A stretch of DNA of 64,000 bases from assembly GCF_002119665.1 (NCBI RefSeq), contig NZ_CP021111.1, forward strand, positions 806,001-870,000, written 5' to 3'. The notes under the pieces were generated by a model. That model was not told where the DNA came from and searched no databases. It worked only from the letters and a program-made list of their open reading frames with translations. The position numbers and the translations under genes were made by a program. This stretch comes from Bordetella genomosp. 13 (lineage in GTDB: Bacteria > Pseudomonadota > Gammaproteobacteria > Burkholderiales > Burkholderiaceae_B). Shown here one piece after another: positions 7,287 to 15,714 of this stretch. Positions within the stretch are counted from its first letter, which is position 1. The number at the start of each line of letters is the position of its first letter.

Positions 7287-9521
7287 ATGGACATATCCTC
7301 AGCGGCATCGGCCGCCAATCACACCGTGCGCGTGCGGATTGCCGGCGCGCCTCCAGGCATACTCTTTCGCGCGATGCAGGGACATGAGCAGCTCTCGCAG
7401 CTGTTCGAGTTCCAGGTCGACGTGCTCTATGACGGCATGGGCCTGGACCTGCGCAGCTTGCTGGGCAAATCGCTGACGCTCGAGATCGACACCGACGAGC
7501 TCGGCGGCACCCGCTATCTGAACGGCCAGATCACACGCTTCATGCTGGCCGGCAAGGAAACGTCGACACAGCGCTATTACCTTTACCGCGCCACCGTGCG
7601 GCCATGGCTGTGGTCCGCGTCGCGGCGCGAAGACTTCCGCATCTTCCAGGAGAAGAGCGTTCCCGACATCGTCGAGGAAGTGCTCAAGCCTTACGGACAC
7701 GCCATCGCGCGCAAACTGTCCGATTCATATCGGCCGTGGACGTATTGCGTGCAGTACGGCGAAAGCGACTTCGACTTCGTCAGTCGGCTGCTGGAGCACG
7801 AGGGCATCTATTACTGGTTCAAGCACTCGCAGGGCCGCCACGATCTGGTGCTGGCCGACGACATGTCGGCGCACGAGGCCTCGCCCGGCTGCGAATCGTT
7901 GCCGTACTACGCCAGCGACCGCCAGAGCGTGCCCGACGAGTCGTACGTGACCGACCTGCGCGTGGGCGAGGAAGTGCGCTCGGGCGAGTACGTCACCGAC
8001 GACTACAACTTCGAGAATCCGAAGGCCGCGCTGGTTTCGACCCAGCGCAATCCCGCCGGTCATGACGAGGCCGCGCATCAGGTGTACCAATGGCCCGGCG
8101 ACTATACCGACCCTGACCAGGGCCAGGTGTATGCGCGTGTGCGCATGGAAGAGTTGCACCAGCAGCGCGAGCAGGCCGAACTGCGCAGCAACGTGCGCGG
8201 CCTGGCCACGGCTTCGACGTTCACGCTGCGCAATTGCCCGCGCGATGCCGAGAACCGCAAGTACATGGTGGTCGGCACGCGCTATGCGCTGCGCGAGGGC
8301 GGTTATTACTCGCAGTCTGGAGGCGGGTTCCTGCCGACGAGCGTGGCGGCGCTCGGCGACGCCGCGACGCAGAACGCCGACCAGGGCACCGTCTGCGACT
8401 TCGACCTGATCATCCAGCCTGCCACGCTGCCCTATCGCCCGCCACGCGTGACGCGCAAACCGCGCACGCTGGGCCCTCAGACCGCCGTGGTCACCGGCCC
8501 GGCCGGCGAAGAGATCTGGACAGACCGATACGGCCGCGTCAAGGTGCACTTCCACTGGGACCGCACGGGCCCGCGCGACGAGAACAGCTCTTGCTGGATC
8601 CGCGTGTCCAATCCCTGGGCCAGCTCGGGCTTCGGCGGCATCCAGGTGCCCCGCATCGGCGACGAGGTGGTGGTGGATTTCCTCAACGGCGATCCCGACT
8701 TTCCCTTGATCACCGGCCGTGTCTACAACGCGTCAAACATGCCGCCATGGGAACTGCCGGGCAACGCCACGCAGATGGGCCTGATGTCGCGTTCCACGCC
8801 GCAAGGCGATCCGAACAACGCCAACGCCATCCGCTTCGAAGACAAGATGGGCGCGGAGCAGTTGTGGATCCACGCCGAGCGCAACCAGGATATCGAGGTC
8901 GAGAAGGACGAAACCCACTGGGTGGGGCAGGACCGCAAGAAGACCATCGATCGCGACGAGACCGTCAACGTCAAGCGCGACCGCACCGAGACGGTGGATC
9001 GCGACGAGACCATCACCGTGCACGGCCAGCGCACCGAGACGGTGGACAAGGACGAGACCATCACCATTCACCAGAATCGCAAGGAACGGGTCGACCTGAA
9101 CGAGAACGTGTCGATCGGCGTGGACCGTAGCGAAGACGTGGGCAACAACGAGACGATCTCGATCGGCCAGAACCGTAGCGTGACGATTGGCGGCAACAAA
9201 TTCGAGACCGTGGCGCTGGCCAAGGCGGAGACCATCGGCCTGGCCAAGGCGCTGACCACGGGCCTGGCCTATCAGGTCACCGTGGGTGCGGCCATGAACA
9301 CGACGGTGGCATTGAGCCAGTCCCAGCAGATCGGCATGTCCAAGCATACGGACGTGGGCAAGAAGTACACCATTCGTGCCGGCGACGAACTGGAGATCGT
9401 GGTGGGCAAGGCCAGCCTGCTGATGAAATCGGACGGGACTGTGCTGATCAACGGTTCCAATTTCAATTTCACAGCCAGCGGCCCTGTCCAGCTCAATGGC
9501 AAGAACGTCGATATCAACTGA
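7287..9521 (+). CDS. vgrG: T6SS spike protein VgrG (TssI)
   Basis: This 744-residue protein forms the trimeric spike tip of the T6SS tube. The N-terminal two thirds show the gp27-like part (HEQLSQLFEFQVDVL; DFDFVSRLLEHEGIYYWF) and the gp5/OB part (EIWTDRYGRVKVHFHWDR; CCWIRVSNPWA-like CWIRVSNPWASSGFGG). The C-terminus (about 540-690) is a run of imperfect 14-16 residue repeats with the pattern RTETVDRDETITV, expected to form the triple beta-helix needle. No extra enzymatic domain is fused at the end, so cargo is probably carried by the downstream DUF2169/PAAR-like/effector genes. ATG 7287 was used; ATG 7254 is an alternative. It is the only vgrG in the window, 20 kb from the structural T6SS genes. 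Confidence 0.95.
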   Translation: MDISSAASAANHTVRVRIAGAPPGILFRAMQGHEQLSQLFEFQVDVLYDGMGLDLRSLLGKSLTLEIDTDELGGTRYLNGQITRFMLAGKETSTQRYYLYRATVRPWLWSASRREDFRIFQEKSVPDIVEEVLKPYGHAIARKLSDSYRPWTYCVQYGESDFDFVSRLLEHEGIYYWFKHSQGRHDLVLADDMSAHEASPGCESLPYYASDRQSVPDESYVTDLRVGEEVRSGEYVTDDYNFENPKAALVSTQRNPAGHDEAAHQVYQWPGDYTDPDQGQVYARVRMEELHQQREQAELRSNVRGLATASTFTLRNCPRDAENRKYMVVGTRYALREGGYYSQSGGGFLPTSVAALGDAATQNADQGTVCDFDLIIQPATLPYRPPRVTRKPRTLGPQTAVVTGPAGEEIWTDRYGRVKVHFHWDRTGPRDENSSCWIRVSNPWASSGFGGIQVPRIGDEVVVDFLNGDPDFPLITGRVYNASNMPPWELPGNATQMGLMSRSTPQGDPNNANAIRFEDKMGAEQLWIHAERNQDIEVEKDETHWVGQDRKKTIDRDETVNVKRDRTETVDRDETITVHGQRTETVDKDETITIHQNRKERVDLNENVSIGVDRSEDVGNNETISIGQNRSVTIGGNKFETVALAKAETIGLAKALTTGLAYQVTVGAAMNTTVALSQSQQIGMSKHTDVGKKYTIRAGDELEIVVGKASLLMKSDGTVLINGSNFNFTASGPVQLNGKNVDIN
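8935..9200 (+). repeat. Tandem repeats encoding the VgrG beta-helix needle
   Basis: Imperfect in-frame units of roughly 48 bp recur here. Each contains GACGAGACC followed by ATCACC or GTCAAC and an Arg-rich segment. The translated period is about 14-16 residues (RTETVDRDETITV, RTETVDKDETITI, RKERVDLNENVSI). Confidence 0.7.
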
Positions 9522-9601
9522 CGGATGACGATGATGCCGCGACCATCGTTCCACCATGTTGGCGTGCATCTTGGCGGCCGCCTCCGGCAGCAGGATTGAT
9601 C

Positions 9602-10942
9602 ATGGAATTTTGCAACCTCACGCCGTTCGACACGCTGTGTTATGGCGCACTCGATCCCAATGACGATGAGCATCAGGTCATCGCCATGAAAGTCGGCTAT
9701 CGGCTTGCACGCCAGGCTGGCGGTTCGTGGCAGGCGCAGGTCATCGACGACGATCCGGTGCCGTTGTGTGTGGGGGATGAGTTCTGGGCGGAGCCCGGCG
9801 AGTCCAGCGTGCGGCAGGAGAGCGACCTGGCGCCGTTCAAGCCAAAGTGCGATGTCCTGGTCATTGGCCAGGCTTATGCACCCGGTGGGCGTGCTGCCGC
9901 GCAGTGGGAGACAAGACTGAGGGTTTCTGTCCTTCAGGCGCGGCCGCCCGCGAGCGTCTACTACGAGCCGAAAGCGCAATGGCAGCCTGGTCGGCAGCGG
10001 TACGTGAACCGGCCGGAGGCGATGCGCACCACAGCGAAGGCGCTGCAGGACAAAGAAGAAAAAGTGCTGTTGGACAAGCGTTTGTGGATACTTGCGCCGC
10101 ATGCGTTTCGCCGCCACCTGTTGGCGCCGGGTTGGAAACGTACGCCTGCGCAGCCCATCACTGAATTGCCCCTGCGATGGGAGCATGCGTTTGGTGGAAC
10201 GAGCATCGTACGTGACGCAGCGGATCCCGACGCCGGGCCGCTGCTCAACGAAGTGTGTTTCAGCAATCCGCTGGGTTGTGGTTGGATGGAGAAGCGCGAC
10301 CCGCGTGCCTCGCGCAATGCGCGGCAGCAGGATGGGTGCGAGATCGCGGCGCCCCAGATCGTGCCGCCCGGCGAGCCGTTGCCTGCGCCCATCGTTGCCG
10401 CACATCCCGAAGGGCCTTGCGATGCCATGCGGATGGCCGAGCTGGCCCAGGCTTACGGCGCAATGCCTGCCGGCTATGGGCCGTTGGGCCGCGCCTGGGC
10501 GCCACGCCTGGCCCAGGCCGGCACATACGACGATGCCTGGCTGCAATCGCGCCATCCGGGGTTGCCGCGCGATATCGACTTCCATTATTGGAATGGCGCC
10601 CCGGCCGACCAGCAAGTGCCTTATCTGCCGCCCGATTTCTGCCTGGAAGCCTGGAACTTGACGCCACACGCCACGACGGGCGGCTATGTGCGCGTGGTCA
10701 TGCCTGGCCATCGGCCGTTCTTGCTGATGCGGATGGCAAGCGGCGTGATGCTGCCTCTGCCCATGATCACGGATACCGCCATTCTGGATACCGAAGCCAT
10801 GACCTTGACACTGACGCACCGTGCCTGGCTCCCGGCAGGCACGCCTGCCATTCGCGCGCTGGAGGCGCGTTTCGAAGTCGATCCGGCAGCGCCGCTGCTC
10901 AAGCGCGCGCCGTCCAGACCCTCGGCCTTGCAGGAGGCATGA
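9602..10942 (+). CDS. DUF2169 domain protein, T6SS accessory/adaptor
   Basis: This is a 446-residue soluble protein. Its N-terminus (MEFCNLTPFDTLCYGALD) and internal blocks (WEHAFGGT; NPLGCG; DIDFHYWNGAPADQQVPYL) match the DUF2169 family. That family is found almost only next to vgrG and PAAR/DUF4150 genes and is thought to load effectors onto the spike. The start is ATG 9602 with AGCAGGATT upstream; a TTG two codons earlier is less likely. It is 80 bp after vgrG and one base before the DUF4150 gene, so it is almost certainly part of the same operon. No signal peptide or membrane helix is seen. Confidence 0.88.
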   Translation: MEFCNLTPFDTLCYGALDPNDDEHQVIAMKVGYRLARQAGGSWQAQVIDDDPVPLCVGDEFWAEPGESSVRQESDLAPFKPKCDVLVIGQAYAPGGRAAAQWETRLRVSVLQARPPASVYYEPKAQWQPGRQRYVNRPEAMRTTAKALQDKEEKVLLDKRLWILAPHAFRRHLLAPGWKRTPAQPITELPLRWEHAFGGTSIVRDAADPDAGPLLNEVCFSNPLGCGWMEKRDPRASRNARQQDGCEIAAPQIVPPGEPLPAPIVAAHPEGPCDAMRMAELAQAYGAMPAGYGPLGRAWAPRLAQAGTYDDAWLQSRHPGLPRDIDFHYWNGAPADQQVPYLPPDFCLEAWNLTPHATTGGYVRVVMPGHRPFLLMRMASGVMLPLPMITDTAILDTEAMTLTLTHRAWLPAGTPAIRALEARFEVDPAAPLLKRAPSRPSALQEA

Positions 10943-10943
10943 C

Positions 10944-11300
10944 ATGGCCCAGGACTACATGGCCCGCAAGCAGACGAAATGGAAAGTGGTGAGTATTGCT
11001 CCCGACGTCTGCAAGACGCCGATGGGCAGTTCGATACCGCCGGTGCCTTACCCGGTGACGGCACAGCTGGTGTCGGCACAGGGCGTGACCAGGACGGTGC
11101 GCACGAACGGCCATCCGCTCGTGGTGTACGACATGAGCCTTACGCCCACCACGATCGGCGATGCGGCCGGCCGTGCCTACGGCATCCAGAGCGGCACTGT
11201 GGAGGGCAGGTGCTATCCGATCGAACATAGCGGCACGGTCCGTGCGGAAGGCAAGCTGCTGGTGCGCCACGGCGACATGTTCTGGATGAACGGAAAGTGA
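10944..11300 (+). CDS. PAAR-like DUF4150 protein
   Basis: This 118-residue protein belongs to the PAAR-like DUF4150 type. Visible features are the N-terminal VCKTPMGSSIPPVPYPV segment, the VYDMSLTPTTIGDAAG centre and the C-terminal HSGTVRAEGKLLVRHGDMFWMNGK. PAAR-like proteins cap the VgrG trimer with a sharp cone and help recruit effectors. The start ATG 10944 is one base after the DUF2169 stop. The AGGAGG ribosome-binding site lies within the end of the previous gene, so translation is probably coupled. No toxin domain is fused here; the toxin candidate is the next gene. Confidence 0.88.
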   Translation: MAQDYMARKQTKWKVVSIAPDVCKTPMGSSIPPVPYPVTAQLVSAQGVTRTVRTNGHPLVVYDMSLTPTTIGDAAGRAYGIQSGTVEGRCYPIEHSGTVRAEGKLLVRHGDMFWMNGK

Positions 11301-11360
11301 GGGGGCACCGATCGGCGCTGCAGTGTCGCAAGCGCGCAGCATCCAGGAACAAGGTGGCCT

Positions 11361-12500
11361 ATGGCGCTCGAGGTTGATATTGGCGGCTCCATGGCCGCAC
11401 GTGTTGCGCCCAATGGCAACAACCTGACGCTGTTTCAGAGAGCCGACGGAGTCAGGCTGAACGTCTGGTCGCCGGACAACCAGACCGAACTCGCCAGCGG
11501 CATGCTCAGTTATGACGAGTACGCCAAGCTGCGCAAGGACAACCCCGAACTGAACCTGCCAGACTGGCAGCCCCCCAAGGTCAGGCAGCCGGGCACGAAT
11601 GCCAATGGCAATACTGTGGGCCGGGTTGTCGGCCAGGCCGGCGGCAGCGGCAAGCCGGCGGCGCAATCCAACCCGCCGGTCGAGCCGGAGTCCGACAATG
11701 AAGGGGTCACCGGCGAGAAGGTGCTGGATGGCTTGCAGCTCGGGCTGGATGCGGTGGGCCTCATTCCAGGCGTGGGCGAGTTTGCAGACTTGGCCAATGC
11801 CGGCGTCAGCGCGCTGCGAGGCGATTTTGTCGGTGCCGGCCTGTCCCTGGCCGCTGCAATTCCTTTTGTCGGCTGGGGCGCGACGACCGCCAAGGTGGGG
11901 CGCAAGGGCCTGCATGCCGTCGAGACTACGGCTGAGGCCGCTGCAAAAAAGGGCGCCAAGGAAACGCCTCCTCCCAAGGAACGCCCAAAGAAGGACGAAG
12001 ACGACGGTGGCAAAAGCCAGGGCAAGAAGAAGCCCGATTGCGGCCGGATCGGCGTTTACAAGAACAAGAAGGACTTCGACAATACCGACACCAATTGGGA
12101 TCACGTGCCGTCGGGGCGCGCGCTGGAACAGGCTGCCGAGAACAAGCTCAAAGCCATGCCTGGGCAAGGCAACAAGTCCATGTGGAGTTCCTTGACGGCG
12201 GCGCAGCGCAAGAAGGTGTTGAATGCTGCGCGCAACGAGGCCTATACCATCAATATTCCGGCAGACGTGCACAAGAACAGCAGCCTTACCTGGGGCAGCC
12301 GCAACAAGCCACGCTACGGTCCCGACGCTGGCAACCTGCGCGAGGCCATGATGCGCGACATGGACGCCCTCGAGGAAGCGATGAAAAACTCGGACCATCC
12401 TTGCCGCAAGCAATATTCTGCCGCGCGGCGCGCGATGCAGCGGATCGACCCGGACAAGCATTTGCAAGACATCATCAACATCACGATTAGAGGTTTCTGA
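11361..12500 (+). CDS. Putative T6SS effector with C-terminal DH-motif toxin domain
   Basis: This 379-residue protein has three visible parts. Residues 1-75 are an unassigned N-terminal domain. Residues 110-185 are a Gly/Ala-rich hydrophobic hairpin (LGLDAVGLIPGVGEFADLAN; LSLAAAIPFVGWG), as often seen before the toxin in polymorphic toxins. A basic Lys/Pro linker follows, then a C-terminal domain from about 228. That domain carries NWDHVPSGRAL and IPADVHKNSSLTWGSRN, a His/Asp pattern reminiscent of HNH or EndoVII-type nucleases; that assignment is inference. It sits between a PAAR-like gene and two putative immunity genes, which strongly supports an effector role. The DNA uses more A/T-ending codons than the neighbours, suggesting separate acquisition. 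Confidence 0.75.
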   Translation: MALEVDIGGSMAARVAPNGNNLTLFQRADGVRLNVWSPDNQTELASGMLSYDEYAKLRKDNPELNLPDWQPPKVRQPGTNANGNTVGRVVGQAGGSGKPAAQSNPPVEPESDNEGVTGEKVLDGLQLGLDAVGLIPGVGEFADLANAGVSALRGDFVGAGLSLAAAIPFVGWGATTAKVGRKGLHAVETTAEAAAKKGAKETPPPKERPKKDEDDGGKSQGKKKPDCGRIGVYKNKKDFDNTDTNWDHVPSGRALEQAAENKLKAMPGQGNKSMWSSLTAAQRKKVLNAARNEAYTINIPADVHKNSSLTWGSRNKPRYGPDAGNLREAMMRDMDALEEAMKNSDHPCRKQYSAARRAMQRIDPDKHLQDIINITIRGF

Positions 12501-12502
12501 CC

Positions 12503-12985
12503 ATGCCGATCGACATCGAAAAGGCTGTTTCTTTCATTGGATTGCCTTGCAGCGCTCCGGATCTTGACGACTTCCTGCAGCAGTCGGGCCAGAAGAAGCG
12601 CCTCACGAGCAAGGACCGTCCTCTGGCCACCGTCGGGCTGGACAGCGAAGCGGTACAGATGCAGTTCACCGATTCCTACGAAGAAACCCATGGCCCGGCG
12701 CGCGGCGAGGGCTTTCTGTTCCTGGAAGACGTGACCGTGCAGAATGGAAAGTACGAAGAGGACGTCGGCGCTTTTACGGGAACGCTGCCCTACGGCTTGC
12801 GCCTGGATATGAAAGAAGCCGATATCGTCCGGGCCATGGGCCAGCCCTCCAGCCAAGGTGAGTTCCTGGGCGCGCATTTCCTTAACTACGATGCTGTGCT
12901 GCCCGGTATAGACCTGATTTTCCGCCTGGACAAAAAGACGCGTGAGATCACTTTCATCCGCTTTTCCGCGATGGAGCTTCGGTGA
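12503..12985 (+). CDS. Putative immunity protein, single unit
   Basis: This 160-residue soluble protein starts two bases after the effector stop. No family was recognised. It has one copy of a unit that recurs twice in the next gene: an N-terminal IG-P---D-L pattern (SFIGLPCSAPDLDDF), a middle beta-rich part and a C-terminal LPYGLRLDMKEADIVRAMGQP motif followed by an FRFSAMEL strand. Position directly after a toxin-like gene, lack of a signal peptide and acidic character fit a cytoplasmic immunity protein. The stop overlaps the GTG start of the next gene (GTGA), so the two are co-translated. Confidence 0.65.
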   Translation: MPIDIEKAVSFIGLPCSAPDLDDFLQQSGQKKRLTSKDRPLATVGLDSEAVQMQFTDSYEETHGPARGEGFLFLEDVTVQNGKYEEDVGAFTGTLPYGLRLDMKEADIVRAMGQPSSQGEFLGAHFLNYDAVLPGIDLIFRLDKKTREITFIRFSAMELR

Positions 12986-13980
12986 GCGACTCCGCATGCC
13001 TCATCGATGCGCAGTTGGTGATGTCGGCGTTGGGACGCGGCATAGAAGACCCAGATCTGCTTCGGCGCTTCGCCCAGGCGTCCTTGTTCAACTGGCCGGA
13101 CCCGGATGACGATAGGCTCGGCGCCACAGTCGAAGAATACTGGCGATACGGCTTCACCCTGGAATTCGACGATACGCAGGCGCAGGAGCGCCTGCTCGGT
13201 GTGTCGGGAATCCAAGGGCCGCTCGCCGTATCGGCCGTGCTGTTCTATTCGGCGGGTGTAGGCGGGCATGCCGGATGGAAGCAGCCCTTGCCTTACGGGC
13301 TGTCGTTCGGCATGGGGGCTGCCGATCTGGAAAGAAAGCTGGGGCGCCCTCGCGCCACGCGGGCGCCCTATGGGCCCAGGGTCGATCAATTCCTGGTCGA
13401 TGCGTACGTGCTTGATGTGTGCCATTCGCCTGACAACGAGAGCGGTATCGATTTTTTCTCGTTTCGGCTAAAGAACATCTATGAAAAGGAAGAGGCCCCC
13501 GTCAGCGAGCTCGACTGGGAGCCCTTGGCGCAAGCGATAGGCAGGCCCGTTGCCGACCCGATGGTATTGCAGCTTGCTTCGGCCTTTGCCGCAGCCCCCG
13601 TGACCCCGCTCGACCTGTCCGGCCACGAAAACACGCAGTTCCATCTGCAATCCGGACTGTCATTCTATGCCCTACCAGCGGCCGAACTGGGGGGCGTAGG
13701 CAACCAGAAATGCTTTGCGGGCTTCAAGATGGCCCGCGCAGGCGTATATGGGTCAAAGGGCTATTCAGGAAAACTGCCGTTTGGCCTTGTCTTCGCCGAC
13801 GGCCCGGACGCCATCCGAGCCAAACTGCCCGTTACGGCGCAACAGGCTGGCTTCGAGGCGAACGGACGCTTTACCTGCAGGGCCGACAACTATTTCTTCC
13901 ATGTGCATTACAGCTTGATATTCTGGCAGATCATCAGTGTTTCGGTATTTCATGTGCGTATGGAACCTGAGCTTGGCTGA
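12982..13980 (+). CDS. Putative immunity protein, two tandem units
   Basis: This 332-residue protein starts at GTG 12982 inside the previous stop (GTGA). It is built from two diverged copies of the unit in the upstream protein. The first spans about 10-165, with ALGRGIEDPDLL and LPYGLSFGMGAADLERKLGRP. The second spans about 178-330, with AIGRPVADPMVL and LPFGLVFADGPDAIRAKL. No enzyme motif, signal peptide or membrane segment is seen. The most likely role is neutralising the effector at 11361 or a related toxin, either together with the single-unit protein or with split specificity. The A/T-richer codon use matches the effector gene. Confidence 0.62.
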   Translation: MSDSACLIDAQLVMSALGRGIEDPDLLRRFAQASLFNWPDPDDDRLGATVEEYWRYGFTLEFDDTQAQERLLGVSGIQGPLAVSAVLFYSAGVGGHAGWKQPLPYGLSFGMGAADLERKLGRPRATRAPYGPRVDQFLVDAYVLDVCHSPDNESGIDFFSFRLKNIYEKEEAPVSELDWEPLAQAIGRPVADPMVLQLASAFAAAPVTPLDLSGHENTQFHLQSGLSFYALPAAELGGVGNQKCFAGFKMARAGVYGSKGYSGKLPFGLVFADGPDAIRAKLPVTAQQAGFEANGRFTCRADNYFFHVHYSLIFWQIISVSVFHVRMEPELG

Positions 13981-14093
13981 CGCTGCGGGATCGCCGTGGC
14001 GGGTTTTCATATGTGCGACAGGATCTATGGTGAACTGGACGCTGGCAAGACGTTTCCCTTGGCCAGATGATCGCGTTAAAGCATGGTATGTAA

Positions 14094-14621
14094 TGGACAA
14101 AGAGTCCCTTAAAGAACTGATGCGAGAGAAGGCCGGCTCGTATGGATCGTTTATCGAGAGTGTGGCCGAGCATGCGAAATCCCAGCGTTGGGGAGCCGGA
14201 GTCGTCCCGCCGTATTCTCTTTTGCCCTACCGGCTGGAGTTGCTGGGGCATCTACGGCGTCAGCAAGGGCGATGTCGTCGCCACGCGCCACGACGACGGC
14301 GAACTGCGTGCGGTGGCGGTCGTGCAGCGTGGCGGCCATAGTACGTTGCGCGTATTCGCCGAAGCCTCGGATTTCCGCCAGTCCATTCTCCAGCGCCTGT
14401 CCGAGCTTGGCGCGTCGTGCGGCATCACCAAGGGGCTGTCGTTGTTCACAGCCGATATCCCCCCGGAGGTCGATTTCGCAGCCATCGATGCCTATCTCGA
14501 CTCGATCTCGGACGGCGAAGACATCGCATACGAAGACGCGTGCCTGCAGCACAACGGGGTAGGCGACGACCGCCGCCGCGAATGCGAGGCCATGGCCACT
14601 GTGCCGTTGCGACTGCACTGA
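14094..14621 (+). pseudogene. DUF4265-like reading frame with apparent frameshift
   Basis: The downstream frame (from about 14250 to the TGA ending 14621) reads IYGVSKGDVVATRHDDG, VVQRGGHSTLRVF and ADIPPEVDFAAIDAYLDS. This is the DUF4265 pattern of GDVV, GHST and a PPEVD block. The upstream part of the coding signal is in another frame: ATG 14094 gives MDKESLKELMREKAGS, FIESVAEHAKS and YRLELLG, which then runs into junk. A shift of one base near 14245-14260 would join them into one protein of about 175 residues. The alternative is a shorter intact gene from ATG 14142, whose first 35 residues would be atypical. DUF4265 genes often accompany toxin/immunity loci. A sequencing error is not excluded. 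Confidence 0.5.
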
Positions 14622-14772
14622 ACGGATATTTTCAGGACGATGTTGAGATTTCGCAGAGCGGTGAATGTGGCGACAGATCTAGACGAGCTTATCGAGAGAA
14701 ACACGGCCGCGGGCGCGGAGGTCCTCGCCCGCCGCGGCGCAGTGTCGCCGCGCCGGTCCGTGCCTGATTGCC

Positions 14773-15633
14773 TCAGTCTTTGCCGGCGCCTTCCCGCTGC
14801 TGCGTCCAGGCGGCGATCTCCGACTTCGTCGCCCACCACACGCCCTCATGCTGGCGCGCATATTCCAGGCAGCGCCGCAGCGTGGGTATCAAGGTCGGCC
14901 GGCCCGCCATGTGGGCGTGCAGCGTGATCTCCGTCCACTTGCGCCGTCCCGCCCTGCCCTCGCGGTACAGCTCGTCGAACGTGTCCCTGAAGCCGTCCCA
15001 GATGATGCCGGGCGGATTGCGGCCCCACACCCACATCCACAAGTCGTTATGCGGCAAGTTGGTGCGCGGCATGATGACGATGGGGCCATGCGCGGTGGGG
15101 CGGATGAAGGGCAGGTCGTCGCTGGCGTCGTCGGCATTCCACAGATAGCCTTCCTGCTTCAGAAAGCCCAGGGTATTGGCCGAGGCTGCGCTGCCGGGGC
15201 TGGTCCAGCCCAGCGGCGGCTTGCCGGCCACCTCCGTCAGCACGCGCGTGCAGCGGCGTATCTCTTCCAGTTCGGCAACCGGGTCGTCGTCGCGCATCAG
15301 CACGTCGTTGGCCCAGGCATGGCCGGCGATCTCGTGGCCCGCGTCGACCAGCGCGCGGATCACGTGCGGATGGCGCTCGGCGGCCAGGCCGTTGGTCGAC
15401 ACGTTGCTCTTGATGCCGAACTCGTCCAGCAGGTCCATCAGGCGCCAGATGCCGGCCTTCGCGCCGTACTCGGCATAGCTGAGCGAAAAGTGGTCAGTCT
15501 TGTTGGCCGTCTTTTCCAGCGTGATCTGGCTGTGGTTGACGAAAGACTCGAAGGCCAGCGTGACGGAGACCGCGACGTGCTGGCCGCCGGGCCATTGCCA
15601 CTCACGGGGGTAACGAGGAGAAGTCGTGTTCAT
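14773..15633 (-). CDS. Polysaccharide deacetylase / PuuE-type (NodB-fold) hydrolase
   Basis: This 286-residue protein has a NodB-like fold. The first metal/acid motif is altered to TLAFESF instead of TFDDG. The metal histidines are in GHEIAGHAWAND. The later motif LGWTSPG and the C-terminal ITLHAHMAGRP block are typical of the PuuE/allantoinase-like branch, which acts on amide or imide substrates rather than chitin. There is no signal peptide, so action is cytoplasmic. It is the last gene of a four-gene leftward set after a Bug receptor (81 bp gap). Together these suggest hydrolysis of an imported small amide or N-acyl compound; the real substrate is unknown. Confidence 0.78.
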   Translation of the reverse strand: MNTTSPRYPREWQWPGGQHVAVSVTLAFESFVNHSQITLEKTANKTDHFSLSYAEYGAKAGIWRLMDLLDEFGIKSNVSTNGLAAERHPHVIRALVDAGHEIAGHAWANDVLMRDDDPVAELEEIRRCTRVLTEVAGKPPLGWTSPGSAASANTLGFLKQEGYLWNADDASDDLPFIRPTAHGPIVIMPRTNLPHNDLWMWVWGRNPPGIIWDGFRDTFDELYREGRAGRRKWTEITLHAHMAGRPTLIPTLRRCLEYARQHEGVWWATKSEIAAWTQQREGAGKD

Positions 15634-15714
15634 GGAGGATCCTGTGCCGGTGTTCGATGGCGTATTGGCGCGGCAACGCAGGCGCCATCCTTCAATGGCG
15701 CATCGGGCGCCGCT

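Noticed and set aside
8935..9200. Possible CRISPR or phage tail-fibre repeat
   Set aside because: In-frame repeats coding for the VgrG beta-helix; no spacers, and no other phage genes nearby.
7287..11300. Prophage tail module
   Set aside because: VgrG resembles gp27/gp5, but DUF2169 and DUF4150 neighbours and lack of capsid, terminase or integrase genes point to T6SS.
14640..14927. 95-codon + strand frame after the DUF4265 region
   Set aside because: Most of it is antisense to the deacetylase gene, and the short unique start has no family or ribosome site.
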